Source: Marinobacter szutsaonensis
GTDB lineage: Bacteria > Pseudomonadota > Gammaproteobacteria > Pseudomonadales > Oleiphilaceae
Reading direction: 5' to 3'
NCBI RefSeq assembly: GCF_039523335.1
Contig: NZ_BAAAFC010000001.1
Coordinates: 1,240,001-1,304,000, forward strand
Length of the DNA stretch: 64,000 bases
Positions 18,020 through 26,805 of the stretch are shown here, one piece after another. Both the position numbers and the translations under genes were made by a program. Below the pieces are notes generated by a model, which worked only from the letters and a program-made list of their open reading frames with translations, had not been told where the DNA came from and made no database searches. The first letter of the stretch is position 1, and each line of letters starts with the position of its first letter.

Positions 18020-18984
18020 TGTTGCTTCTCCTTGACGCGCAGTTCGCTCAGATCATGGCCTTTCAGAGAACCCTCAGAGATTTCACCGACGGCCCCCTGT
18101 TCCAGAGGATCATCGCCAAACAGCCCGACGATCGTCAGCTCGGCAATTTTCTTGCCTGGTAGGGTGATCACCGTCCCGGTAGTCTGAGATTTCACTTTCT
18201 TGCCTTGTGTCTCAACAGCAAACACCATCCCTTTGTCGACACCCTGACTCTGGCCACCGCTGATATAAATGAGATCGCCTTCCTGGGCCAGCACATCGGC
18301 TGTCCACGGTTTTTCCAGGAAAAGACCTGTCATCTTGTCCACGGCAGCTGTAACTGCTGCGGCAATAGCCTGATCATTCAGACTGCCATCGTATCCGGCA
18401 GCGGAGCCAAACCCCATCGTGCGAGCCTGTTCGGTCGAGGAGGAGCCCGATCCCGTCACGGATGCGAACACCCTGCCGGTCGTCACGTCCACCAACCGAA
18501 GATCCACGGTCGCCGTGGCTTCCTGCTTCTTGGAGGAGGACAGGAAGCCTCGCTCGCCTGTCGTAGCCCGACCAAACTGGGTCAGCGAACCGATGACAAG
18601 GGTGTCGACGCCAACGATTGAAACTTCCTGACCGGACAGTTCCGCCTCCTTGCTCAACAGCTCAATATCCGGGCGCTCAAAAACCAGATAGCTTTCGCTG
18701 TTGGCCAAAGCCTGAAGGAACATGTCTGTTACCTTTGAACCCAGCTGATCCTCAGCGTTGGAACGAAGCAGACTCCGACCATAATTCGTTTCATTGGAAA
18801 TGCGACCAACCGCAATTTTTCTTTTCAGGCTCAGCTGCTGGGGCTTGTCTTCTTCCAGTGCGGCCTGCTGCGCAGCTCGCTGCTGCTCTGCGGTAACGGC
18901 CGGCTCGACTTCCGTCATCTGAGGCGTCTGGGTAGCACAGCCGGTAAGAACTCCCAACATCAGCCAGGGAAGGATTTTTTTCAT
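18016..18984 (-). CDS. CsgG/HfaB family outer-membrane lipoprotein
   Basis: 322 residues. Lipobox at LGVLTGCATQ (Cys16). After a Gln/Ala/Glu-rich linker the CsgG domain runs from KRKIAVGRISNETNYGR through DMFLQALANSESYLVFERPDIELL and VDTLVIGSLTQFGRATTG to RVFASVTGSGSS. CsgG forms an oligomeric outer-membrane export channel for curli subunits in enterobacteria. No curli genes are seen here; the partners are three small lipoproteins. The C-terminal 90 residues (QEGDLIYISGGQSQGVDKG) form an extra beta domain beyond the basic CsgG unit. Confidence 0.9.
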   Translation of the reverse strand: MKKILPWLMLGVLTGCATQTPQMTEVEPAVTAEQQRAAQQAALEEDKPQQLSLKRKIAVGRISNETNYGRSLLRSNAEDQLGSKVTDMFLQALANSESYLVFERPDIELLSKEAELSGQEVSIVGVDTLVIGSLTQFGRATTGERGFLSSSKKQEATATVDLRLVDVTTGRVFASVTGSGSSSTEQARTMGFGSAAGYDGSLNDQAIAAAVTAAVDKMTGLFLEKPWTADVLAQEGDLIYISGGQSQGVDKGMVFAVETQGKKVKSQTTGTVITLPGKKIAELTIVGLFGDDPLEQGAVGEISEGSLKGHDLSELRVKEKQQ

Positions 18985-19339
18985 TGATTGGGCTCCTTAA
19001 CCTGCCAGGAACAATTGTTTCAAGAACAAGTGATAACAGTGATGAGACAGCGGAAAGGGAATGCGGACCAAGGCGCGGAGGGTGGTTCCTCTTTGAACCA
19101 GATGTCATCCCTTACATGTTGTCGTGGCAGATACTTTACAACATGGATGTGCCGAAAAAATACACCAGTATCAAAAAGCTATATATCTTTACAATTCTTG
19201 ATTCCGATCGCCTGCCGAGCCCGGGGCGTAGTAATAGATCCAGATCCCCAACGGATGCAGAATCAGGCCATGATAAACCTCAAGCGACTACTGGCCCTGC
19301 TCAACCTCAACACCCCGGCCGGCGAGTCTTCAGCACATA
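18985..19339. other. Intergenic region between csgG and the PAAR gene
   Basis: About 355 bases without a convincing gene. It must hold the promoter of the csgG operon on the minus strand; the stretch 19155-19210 is notably AT-rich against its surroundings and is the most likely place. I could not fix -35 and -10 boxes. The short open frames here have no ribosome site or normal codon use. Confidence 0.4.
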
Positions 19340-19630
19340 TTAATAACCAATAACAACGCTGCCGCTACCAATAGTCACCCCGCCACAAGAAATCGTACCG
19401 CCGGTTATCGCTGCAGGCTTGCCATTAATAATCACCGTACTGGAGCCACCGGCAATCGTGCGCGGATGTGGGGGATGCTTCGGTTTGGAATGAGGTGCCA
19501 AGGGATCCCCCACACGAGCTGCGGGTTTGCCGTTAATCAGAACATCGGGGGAGCCGGCAATGACCGGCGTGGGAGGAAAACCTTCGTGGTCGGAGCCCAT
19601 GTCTCCGAGCAGAACAATTGCTTTGCTCAT
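19340..19630 (-). CDS. PAAR domain protein
   Basis: 96 residues, nearly all beta. Repeated glycine-rich turns (GDMGSDHEGFPPTPVIAGSPDVLINGKPAARVGDPLAPH, then GGSSTVIINGKPAAITGG) are the PAAR pattern. PAAR proteins form the conical metal-binding tip that sharpens the VgrG spike of type VI secretion. His and Cys ligands are present (several His in PHSKPKHPPHPR, Cys in TISCGG). No other type VI gene lies in the window, so this is an orphan here. The patatin gene lies 247 bases away on the other strand. Confidence 0.9.
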   Translation of the reverse strand: MSKAIVLLGDMGSDHEGFPPTPVIAGSPDVLINGKPAARVGDPLAPHSKPKHPPHPRTIAGGSSTVIINGKPAAITGGTISCGGVTIGSGSVVIGY

Positions 19631-19877
19631 ATCGCATCCTTGGCGTTAGCTGTCATCCTTGAAATTGCATCACCGTCAACAGGGCGATCCGCGCCGTGGC
19701 GATGCGACCTGAGATCTTACCCTGAAGAACGCGAGTAACCAACATCCGATCAATCCAAAGAGTGTGGAGTCCGCTCCTCAATCACCGGCATACTATTGAA
19801 CAAACTCCCGAACCATAGCAAAGTCCGAACACGATCATGATCGACATTCTCTCCACCATATTCACAGGCACTCGCCC

Positions 19878-20771
19878 ATGAAACTCAACCCCTTCAACAC
19901 TCGCATTGGCCTGGCTCTCGGAGGCGGTGCGGCCAAGGGTATTGCCCACATTGGCGTCCTGAAGGCGTTCGAGGAAGAGCAGATCCCGATTCATTGCATT
20001 TCGGGCACCAGTGCCGGAGCGCTGATCGCCAGTTACTACGCCTTCGGCCGCCCGGCAGAGTCCATACTGTCGATCTGCTCAACGTTGAACCTGTCGAAGA
20101 TCATCAACTTCACGTTCGAACGCGGCGGCCTGTTCAGTACCGATAATATCCGGGCGATGATCCATCGGGATCTGGGGGATTGCCGGATCGAGGACGCCAG
20201 GATTCCCCTGGCCATTTGCGCAACGGACATCGAAACCGGTGAACAGCTGGTCTTCAGAAAAGGGAACCTGGCAGATGCGGTCTGCGCATCCATGGCGGTG
20301 CCTGGCCTGTTTGTGCCGGTGGAAGTGGATGGCCGGGTCCTGGTGGACGGCGGGCTGGTTGAGAACGTCCCGATTTCGCCACTGGAGAGCATGGGCGCCG
20401 GTATTACCGTGGCCATTGATCTGAGCCATGTCAGCCGCTACCCGAAACCGCATGACACGTTTGATGTGATCACCAATGCCATCAACATCGGCATCGATTT
20501 CAATACCCGCAAGCAGCTGAATAACGCAGACATCGTGGTGCCGTTGGACTTGAGCCAATACAGCCTCACCAACAACGCCAAATGTGTGGACGAGCTGTAC
20601 ATGGAAGGCTACCACCCCATGAAGGAAAAGATTCGCCGCGTGCTCTGGTACAAGCGGATGAATCTGGTGATTTACCTTTTGCACGCGGTCCGGAAGTTGC
20701 TGCCCTTCAAGGTGCCGGAGATTATCAAAGACCTTAAACACCAGGTGCATTCCGTGCGTCATCGGAGCTAA
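19878..20771 (+). CDS. Patatin-like phospholipase (RssA-like)
   Basis: 297 residues, no signal peptide. The patatin domain has the oxyanion glycines LALGGGAAKGIAHIGVL (residues 12-28), the nucleophile motif GTSAG near residue 43 and the catalytic Asp in VDGGLVENVP near 156, so the Ser-Asp dyad is complete. Members hydrolyse acyl esters of phospholipids; the bacterial RssA group is cytoplasmic or membrane-associated. The substrate is unknown. Pairing with the divergent PAAR gene hints at a type VI effector, but this is only inference from position. Confidence 0.9.
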   Translation: MKLNPFNTRIGLALGGGAAKGIAHIGVLKAFEEEQIPIHCISGTSAGALIASYYAFGRPAESILSICSTLNLSKIINFTFERGGLFSTDNIRAMIHRDLGDCRIEDARIPLAICATDIETGEQLVFRKGNLADAVCASMAVPGLFVPVEVDGRVLVDGGLVENVPISPLESMGAGITVAIDLSHVSRYPKPHDTFDVITNAINIGIDFNTRKQLNNADIVVPLDLSQYSLTNNAKCVDELYMEGYHPMKEKIRRVLWYKRMNLVIYLLHAVRKLLPFKVPEIIKDLKHQVHSVRHRS

Positions 20772-20808
20772 CCGGGCCCGTCCGGCCATCGCCAGAGTCA
20801 GGGCCCGG
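20772..20808. terminator. Stem-loop between convergent patatin and BCCT genes
   Basis: Perfect 8-base arms CCGGGCCC (20772-20779) and GGGCCCGG (20801-20808) enclose a 21-base loop right after the patatin stop. No T-run follows, so intrinsic termination is uncertain. Confidence 0.4.
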
Positions 20809-20847
20809 AAGTCACTCAGGCAGAAAACCGGAAACGGTTCTCTGCGA

Positions 20848-22440
20848 TCACACTCTTCCCTCAGCCAGCAGCAACCGGCGCTCATGGTGAAGGCCCTTGA
20901 ACAGGCTGTAACTCATCACCAGCAGCACCAGGGTAAAGGGCAGCCCGACACTCAGGGCGCCCGCCTGCAGGGCATTCAGGGCCTGCTCGCCACCGACGAA
21001 CAGCAGCACGCCGGCGATACTGCCCTCAGTCACAGCCCAGAAAATCCGCTGGGCCTTGGGCGCGTCCGTCTTGCCACCGGAGGTAATGCTGTCGATCACC
21101 AGTGAGCCGGAATCGGAAGAGGTCACGAAGAACGTCAGCACCAGCGTAATGCCGATGAACGAGGTGATCGCCGAGAGCGAAATGTTCTCCAGCGCCTGGA
21201 ACATGGCCAGAGATACCTCTGTGAGGCCTTCAGACCCCAGCACGCCAACGTTAGTATCAACCTGCTCAAGCGCAGTACCGCCAAATCCACTCATCCAGAA
21301 CGCGGTGATGATCGTGGGAATGATCAGCACGGCCGTCACGAATTCTCGCACCGTGCGGCCCCTGGATACCCGGGCAATGAACATGCCCACAAACGGTGAC
21401 CAGGAGATCCACCAGGCCCAGTAGAACACAGTCCAGCCATGGAACCAGGTGGTGTCCTCTTCACGCCCAAAGGGGTTGCTCAGGGCAAACATGTTTGATG
21501 CGTAAGAGGCGGTTGTGTCCCAGAGCCACTGGAAAATAGCGAGCGTCGGCCCGGCAAATATCACAAACACCAGCAGCAGACCTGCCATCACCATATTGGC
21601 GTTACTCAGCAACCTCACGCCACCGTGGATGCCCCGGATAACAGAGAAGGTTGCGACCGCGGTGACACCAGCGATCACCCCGATCTGGACGTTCAGGCCA
21701 CTCTCGATATCAAATAGATAGGAAATCCCGGAGGCTGCCTGCTGGGCACCGAAGCCAAGCGATGTGGCAAGCCCGAAAATCGTTGCCAGAACGGCCACGG
21801 TATCGATGACATTGCCCGGCCAGCCCCAGACCTTGTCGCCGAGGAGAGGGAAAAAGGCGGAGCGGATGGTCAGCGGCAGGCCTTTGTTGAAGGCAAAAAA
21901 CGACAATGAAAGGCCGACAATCGCGTAGATCGCCCAGGGGTGCAGCCCCCAGTGGTACATGGTCGCCCCCATCGCCAGGCGGGCGCCCTCTGCCGTGTTC
22001 GGCTCTACCCCCAGCGGAGTTCCATACCAATCGGTGTAATAGGCAACCGGCTCGGCGACAGACCAGAACATAAGCCCTGTGCCCATGCCGGCGGCGAACA
22101 GCATCGCAAACCAGGACAGCAGGGAAAACTCGGGCCTGGCATCAATGCCGCCAATCCGGATCTTGCCCACGGGCATAAAAATCAGCGCCAGACACAGCAG
22201 CACAAACAGGTTGGCACTGAGAAGGAATCCCCAGTCAAACACTTCAATGGCGCCATTCTTGGCACTATCGAGCAGTTCCTTCGCTCCGGCGGGGAAAATC
22301 AGTGTCGCAACAACAAACGCGACAATCAGAAAGGCTGTTAACGGAAAAACGATGTTATGGATATCGAAACCGAACCGGGCGATATTATCCTGCCCGGCCA
22401 CGTAATCGGTCTGATAATCGTCTTTGACTACGTCACCCAA
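20848..22440 (-). CDS. BCCT family transporter (betaine/choline/carnitine type)
   Basis: About 530 residues with 12 hydrophobic helices, an inner-membrane carrier for quaternary amines or related compatible solutes. The family signature is visible as FYWAWWISWSPFVGMFIARVSRGRT; the MGTGLMFWSVAEP segment is the substrate-binding helix region. Start: a TTG at 22440 with AGGAG eight bases upstream is preferred; another in-frame TTG at 22542 would add 34 residues. A DMSP, betaine or choline role fits a marine bacterium, but the substrate cannot be read. It is followed upstream by the TRAP operon in the same orientation. Confidence 0.92.
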   Translation of the reverse strand: MGDVVKDDYQTDYVAGQDNIARFGFDIHNIVFPLTAFLIVAFVVATLIFPAGAKELLDSAKNGAIEVFDWGFLLSANLFVLLCLALIFMPVGKIRIGGIDARPEFSLLSWFAMLFAAGMGTGLMFWSVAEPVAYYTDWYGTPLGVEPNTAEGARLAMGATMYHWGLHPWAIYAIVGLSLSFFAFNKGLPLTIRSAFFPLLGDKVWGWPGNVIDTVAVLATIFGLATSLGFGAQQAASGISYLFDIESGLNVQIGVIAGVTAVATFSVIRGIHGGVRLLSNANMVMAGLLLVFVIFAGPTLAIFQWLWDTTASYASNMFALSNPFGREEDTTWFHGWTVFYWAWWISWSPFVGMFIARVSRGRTVREFVTAVLIIPTIITAFWMSGFGGTALEQVDTNVGVLGSEGLTEVSLAMFQALENISLSAITSFIGITLVLTFFVTSSDSGSLVIDSITSGGKTDAPKAQRIFWAVTEGSIAGVLLFVGGEQALNALQAGALSVGLPFTLVLLVMSYSLFKGLHHERRLLLAEGRV

Positions 22441-22612
22441 TGTGAGGACTCCTATGGCTGCATACCTCAGCAGCTGGTTGGAAAATGTACCTCCCTTTTT
22501 GGAAACGCAGATATTTTGAACTCTAAGTATTGATACTTCCAACCCGACTTGCGGTCTTCACGGATTCAGGAAACCCGAAACCGGCACAGGTAATTGGGTG
22601 CTCTCAGCGCTT

Positions 22613-23917
22613 CTACCAGGCTCCCACCACATAACCGAGCTTCTCCGGCAGCCACAGCGCAATGCCCGGCATCAACATCACCAACAGCAAGCTGGAGGCC
22701 ATGGCCACGATAAACACCAGCGACCAGCCAATGGTGTGTTCCAGGCGGATATTCGCGATACGGGTGGTAACCATCAGGTTTACGGCAACCGGTGGCGTAA
22801 ACTGCCCGATGGCGATATTCATCGCCAGCAGAATGCCAAACCAGATCGGGTTCCAGCCGAAATGATTCATCAGCGGCAGCACGATGGGAATCAGGATCAG
22901 GTAGATGGAAATCGCATCCAGCAACATCCCGGCAATCAGCACCAGGATCATCACCAGACCCAGCAGCACCCAGCCGTTTTCAGAGAGTGACAGCAGCGCA
23001 TCCGCCAAATGCTGGAAGGTGCCCAGGGTGGTGCCCGCCCAGGCGAAGATGCCCGCCAGCGCGATGATGAACATGACCACCCCGGAGGTAACAGCCGCCT
23101 CGGTCATCAGGTTCCACAGGTCCCGGAGGCCCAGATTCCGGTACAGCAGGCAACCGACCAGCACCCCGTAAGTCACCGCAACGACGGCAGCCTCCGTGGG
23201 GGTGAAAAGACCCGAACGAAGCCCGCCGAGAATGATCACCGGGGCAAACAGCGCCGGAAGGGCTGCCTTGAAGCTGGGCCAGAACGGCGGGCGCTCCACC
23301 GTTTCCGGATCTTCCCAGCGATACTTCCTGGAGAAATAGAGTGCCGGTGCCAGCAGGGACACGCCCGCCAGGATGCCCGGGAACAGGCCGGCGGCAAACA
23401 GCGCCCGAAGATCCACCCCGGGCACCACGATGGAATAGAGAATCAACGCAATGGAGGGCGGGATCAGAATCGCCGTGGACGACGAGGCCGCAATCAGGGA
23501 GGCGGAGAACGGCTGCGGGTACCCCGCCTTCTTCATGCTCGGCAACATCACCATCGCCACCGCCGCCGCATCGGCAGGTCCCGAGCCGCTCATGCCCCCC
23601 ATGATGAGACACACCAGCACTGCGACCACCGTCAGCCCACCGTGCCGGGGGCCAATAATCGCCTGGGCAAACCGCACCAGACTGGCGGCCACACCCGCCC
23701 GCTCGAAGATCAGACCCGTCAGAATAAACAGAGGAATCGCAATCAGCGGGTACTTGGCCACACTGTTGTAGGTATTGGTGCCGAAGGTGCCCAGCATGGC
23801 GGGAGGCAGTCCGGCTACAATGCCGACAACACCGCCCACACCGAGCGCAATGGCCACCGGTACCCCCATGATCAAGGCCAGCAGGAAGCTGGCAATCATC
23901 AACAGATCAGGACTCAT
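22613..23917 (-). CDS. dctM: TRAP transporter large permease
   Basis: 434 residues with about 12 hydrophobic segments, the ion-coupled membrane subunit of a tripartite ATP-independent periplasmic transporter. Typical sequence: ALGVGGVVGIVAGLPP, FILTGLIFERAGVAASLVRF and GGMSGSGPADAAAVAMVMLPSMKK. The ATG overlaps the end of the small permease gene by 11 bases, giving coupled translation. With DctP and DctQ it imports a carboxylate or similar acid using a sodium gradient. Confidence 0.95.
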   Translation of the reverse strand: MSPDLLMIASFLLALIMGVPVAIALGVGGVVGIVAGLPPAMLGTFGTNTYNSVAKYPLIAIPLFILTGLIFERAGVAASLVRFAQAIIGPRHGGLTVVAVLVCLIMGGMSGSGPADAAAVAMVMLPSMKKAGYPQPFSASLIAASSSTAILIPPSIALILYSIVVPGVDLRALFAAGLFPGILAGVSLLAPALYFSRKYRWEDPETVERPPFWPSFKAALPALFAPVIILGGLRSGLFTPTEAAVVAVTYGVLVGCLLYRNLGLRDLWNLMTEAAVTSGVVMFIIALAGIFAWAGTTLGTFQHLADALLSLSENGWVLLGLVMILVLIAGMLLDAISIYLILIPIVLPLMNHFGWNPIWFGILLAMNIAIGQFTPPVAVNLMVTTRIANIRLEHTIGWSLVFIVAMASSLLLVMLMPGIALWLPEKLGYVVGAW

Positions 23918-24401
23918 GAATTGCCTCCGGATCTGTCTTGCCCCGCAGGCGGTCGATCAGATTCTGGGTCATGCGGATGATGATGGCCACCGACAACAGC
24001 GGCAGCCAGATCACATAGATCCAGTTGGGCAACCCCAACCCCGGTGACAGGGATTCCCACTGATATTCCTGCCAGGCGAAGGTGCTGCCGTACCAGGTCA
24101 TGATGCCCACGACGGTGATACCGGCCAGCCACTGCAGCACAAAAACCACTTTGCACGCCCACGGCGGCAGGTAGTGTTCAATCAGCTCGATGCGAATGTG
24201 CTGGTTATGGCGCGCGGCCACCGCCGCCCCACCAAAGGTGAGCACCACCAGAAAAAACACCGAGAACTCCTCGGTAAAGGCGAACGACGCATCCGTGGCG
24301 TAGCGAACAATCACGTTGCCCAGGCTAATCCCGCAGATCGCAATCAGGGCAATGGTGGCCAGCCAGGCCTCAGGGCGAAACTTGGGAGAACGGGACGGCA
24401 T
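23907..24401 (-). CDS. dctQ: TRAP transporter small permease
   Basis: 164 residues from the ATG at 24401 (CGGAG six bases upstream; an in-frame start at 24422 is less likely). Four hydrophobic helices with FTEEFSVFFLVVLTFGGAAVAARHNQHIRIEL, the conserved DctQ block. It binds the large permease in the inner membrane. It overlaps dctM by 11 bases and lies 60 bases downstream of dctP. Confidence 0.93.
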   Translation of the reverse strand: MPSRSPKFRPEAWLATIALIAICGISLGNVIVRYATDASFAFTEEFSVFFLVVLTFGGAAVAARHNQHIRIELIEHYLPPWACKVVFVLQWLAGITVVGIMTWYGSTFAWQEYQWESLSPGLGLPNWIYVIWLPLLSVAIIIRMTQNLIDRLRGKTDPEAIHES

Positions 24402-24422
24402 GAAAACTCCGTTATGGAACAA

Positions 24423-24446
24423 GCGCCCGCCGATGTTGGCGGGCGC
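24423..24446 (-). promoter_or_regulatory. Intercistronic hairpin between dctP and dctQ
   Basis: Perfect 9-base arms GCGCCCGCC and GGCGGGCGC around a 6-base loop lie between the dctP stop and the dctQ start. Such hairpins commonly protect the upstream mRNA or stop part of transcription, so that the binding protein is made in excess over the permeases. No T-run follows. Confidence 0.5.
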
Positions 24447-24461
24447 GGGGGCAGGTCTGAC

Positions 24462-25475
24462 TTACTGGTTGCGGTTGGCAACTGCGTCCTGTGCCTGCTT
24501 GATGAGATCTTCACCAATACGGGACGTCCATTTCTCATAGACGGACTTGGTAGCCTCCTTGAAGGCCTCACGCTGCTCCGGAGTCAACTCGGTGACTTCC
24601 ACGCCACGCTCCTTGATGGCGGCCAGAGTCTCGTCCACTTCGCTGCGGGATTTTTCGATTTCCCACTGGCCGGCATCAATCGCCGCCTGCTTCAGCAGGG
24701 CCTGGTCTTCCGCGGAGAACTGGTCCCACACCTGGTTGCTGACGGCAAACACCAGCGGATCCGCCATGTAGTGCCAGCGGGTCAGGTACTTCTGGCCAAC
24801 CTGGTCGATACGTGCCACATCAAAGACTGACAGCGGGTTTTCCTGGCCATCGACGGCACCGGTGGTCAGAGCCGGCTTGGCGTCGGCCCAGCTCATCTGG
24901 GTGGGGTTGGCGCCCAGAGCGGTAAAGGTATCCTGGAACAGCGGAGAACCCACAACGCGGATTTTCAGGCCGTCCAGGTCCGCCGGCTCATCAATGGTCA
25001 GCTTGGAATTGGACAACTCACGGAAGCCGTTCTCACCCCAGGCCAGAGGGGTAACACCGCGCTTCTTGATGGCAGCAAAGATTGCCTCGCCCGCCTCACC
25101 CTGGGTAATGGCATCAATGGCAGCGTAATCGGGCATCAGGAACGGCAGGGAAAACAGGTTCAGTTCCGGTACCTGGGGCGACCAGTTGATGGTAGAACCG
25201 ACCGCCATATCGATCAAACCGGAACGCATGGCAGAAAACTCCTTGGTCTGGTCGCCGGAGACCAGCTGGGAGTTGCTGTAAATCTTCATATTGATGCGCC
25301 CGTCGGAGCGCTCTTTCACCAACTCCACCCACTTGTCAGCAGCCTGACCCCAGGGGAAGGCAGACGGCAAAACCGTCGAGACGGTGTATTCATCCTTGTA
25401 CTGGGCGTGGGAAGCGCCACTGAACAGGAACGTAGCCGCCACAGCGGCGGCCAGAAGTGTGCGACGTTTCGACAT
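24462..25475 (-). CDS. dctP: TRAP transporter substrate-binding protein
   Basis: 337 residues from the ATG at 25475 (AAGGAAA site). A Sec signal peptide ends at FLFSGASHAQ. The mature protein has the DctP pattern: VSTVLPSAFPWGQAADKWVELVKERSDGRINMKIYSNSQL-type sequence and the arginine-bearing LDGLKIRVVGSPLFQDTF, where the Arg binds the substrate carboxylate. The WADAKPALTTGAVDGQENPLS block is also typical. It delivers the ligand to the DctQM membrane part. It heads the dctPQM operon; the ligand is unknown. Confidence 0.95.
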   Translation of the reverse strand: MSKRRTLLAAAVAATFLFSGASHAQYKDEYTVSTVLPSAFPWGQAADKWVELVKERSDGRINMKIYSNSQLVSGDQTKEFSAMRSGLIDMAVGSTINWSPQVPELNLFSLPFLMPDYAAIDAITQGEAGEAIFAAIKKRGVTPLAWGENGFRELSNSKLTIDEPADLDGLKIRVVGSPLFQDTFTALGANPTQMSWADAKPALTTGAVDGQENPLSVFDVARIDQVGQKYLTRWHYMADPLVFAVSNQVWDQFSAEDQALLKQAAIDAGQWEIEKSRSEVDETLAAIKERGVEVTELTPEQREAFKEATKSVYEKWTSRIGEDLIKQAQDAVANRNQ

Positions 25476-25597
25476 AGCGATTTCCTTCTTATTGGAGTTG
25501 TTCCGATCGCCAAGCGGCAATCAGGCAGCGGACCGCCTGAAGGAGTATAGAAAGGGTGCTATCGGGAGGCAATAAATACGGCCACTTACGCTTTTTT

Positions 25598-25975
25598 TCA
25601 CTCGGCTGAAGGCATACTCCCACCTAGCATGTTTTCAATCACGGCCGCATTATAGAAAGTTTCAACGCACTGGATTTTGTCTTCCCGCACACGAAACCAG
25701 ACGGCAAGGCGCACGTCCCCGATCGGCTCGAAGTAGGTGCGGTAGTCCAGGATCGCAAACACATGCTCACCGTCGGCACTGAGCTGCCGGAGGACCAGAT
25801 CTTTCTGGATGGCAAACATGCCGAACTGGTAAGCCAGCATGTCGTCCCGGCTCAGGAAACGCATGTTCGGCCCTACATATTCAAACCCCTCGGCCGCGAG
25901 CAAGGCCTTTGCCTCCTCCAGCCGCTGGTCCCGGATATCCGCGATGAACTGAGCCACAATGTCTTTTGGCTGCAT
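25598..25975 (-). CDS. NTF2-like / SnoaL-type small protein
   Basis: About 125 residues from the ATG at 25975 with a GGGGAG site; the longer frame to 26044 is not supported. The order of a helical N-terminus (DIVAQFIADIRDQRLEEAKALLAAEGF), FLSRDDMLAYQFGMF and strands with AVWFRVREDKIQCVETFYN fits the cone-shaped NTF2 or limonene-epoxide hydrolase fold. Such proteins act as small isomerases, hydrolases or binding proteins. Nothing nearby specifies the ligand. Confidence 0.6.
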   Translation of the reverse strand: MQPKDIVAQFIADIRDQRLEEAKALLAAEGFEYVGPNMRFLSRDDMLAYQFGMFAIQKDLVLRQLSADGEHVFAILDYRTYFEPIGDVRLAVWFRVREDKIQCVETFYNAAVIENMLGGSMPSAE

Positions 25976-26044
25976 GAACAAGCTCCCCACAAGATCCCTC
26001 TCCCTTGTATAGCAGAAAACAATTAAAACTTTGCTATGCAGCAC

Positions 26045-26235
26045 CTCTTAATTAGCGTACTGTCTATCTCGTTGGAAAGATTTAGCAAAGCATTTCACGA
26101 ATAAGACCTTTTGTGTTGTCACACCTCTTGTCCTGTTTTTGATCCTGCACGTTTTTTGTTTCCCGCATATCGCTGATCAAAGGTCACAACGATCTTTTGG
26201 CGGCACATTAATGATTAATCTCAGGATATCTATTT
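26045..26235 (+). promoter_or_regulatory. Long AT-rich leader of the cold-shock gene
   Basis: About 190 bases, AT-rich with many T and C runs, lie upstream of the cold-shock ATG, followed by an AGGA site nine bases before it. Long structured 5' leaders that switch translation at low temperature are known for cspA-type genes. I cannot place the promoter or a fold with certainty. Confidence 0.35.
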
Positions 26236-26442
26236 ATGTCTACAATTACCGGCAACGTTAAGTTCTTCAACGAAGCAAAAGGTTTTGGTTTTATTTCTCG
26301 TGAAGGCGGCTCAGACGTCTTTGTTCACTACAGCTCTATTCAGGGTAGCGGCTTCAAAACTCTGGCCGAAGGCCAGGAAGTTGAGTTCAGCGTGACCCAG
26401 GGCCAGAAAGGCCCACAGGCAGAGAACGTAATTGGCCTGTAA
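26236..26442 (+). CDS. Cold-shock protein, CspA family
   Basis: 68 residues, one cold-shock (OB-fold) domain. Both RNA-binding motifs are present: KGFGFISRE (RNP1) and DVFVHYSSI (RNP2). It binds single-stranded nucleic acids and melts RNA structure. The gene has its own long leader and an immediate strong terminator, so it is a single-gene unit. Which paralogue (cspA, C, D or E) it is cannot be told. Confidence 0.95.
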   Translation: MSTITGNVKFFNEAKGFGFISREGGSDVFVHYSSIQGSGFKTLAEGQEVEFSVTQGQKGPQAENVIGL

Positions 26443-26462
26443 ATAACAGCCAGTACGTGATG

Positions 26463-26490
26463 AAAAAAGGCAGCTCAGGCTGCCTTTTTT
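26463..26490 (+). terminator. Intrinsic terminator after the cold-shock gene
   Basis: A perfect 12-base stem (AAAAAAGGCAGC / GCTGCCTTTTTT) with a TCAG loop ends in six T, 20 bases after the stop. The A-run on the other side makes it bidirectional in principle. Confidence 0.88.
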
Positions 26491-26561
26491 ATTGAATACC
26501 GAAAGCCGAGTAAAAACGAGACAGATTTACTTACCCCAAACCTGCCCCGGCTTCCGAGAAA

Positions 26562-26729
26562 TCATTGACCACTTTTCAGGTTAATCTGCTTTGAACCTGT
26601 CGTGGAAAACTGCCCACTTTTACCTTTATCCACATACTCAACAGCCCCGCCGGACTTTATAAAAGCAGCGGTCTGCTCCTCAATCTGGGCAGAGGTTAAT
26701 GTAGATTTTTGAGGTTTCTTGCTCATCAT
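26562..26729 (-). CDS. Small hypothetical protein, 55 residues
   Basis: A 56-codon frame from the double ATG at 26729 (GGGG-rich site just upstream) to TGA at 26562. The product starts MMSKKPQKSTLTSAQIEEQ, then AAFIKSGGAVEYVDKGKSGQ and ends in a polar tail. The FIKSGG-V-Y-V-KGKSG core resembles small gammaproteobacterial proteins with a helix followed by a FxxxGG turn, as in the C-terminal part of SutA-like factors. Lys-rich and soluble. The function is not known; the regular codon use supports a real gene. Confidence 0.55.
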   Translation of the reverse strand: MMSKKPQKSTLTSAQIEEQTAAFIKSGGAVEYVDKGKSGQFSTTGSKQINLKSGQ

Positions 26730-26805
26730 ATTTCCCCAAGTTAAATACCGGCATATTCGCCAACATTAATCGTCCATAGTACCCGAAACCGGAAAAAATT
26801 GTTGA

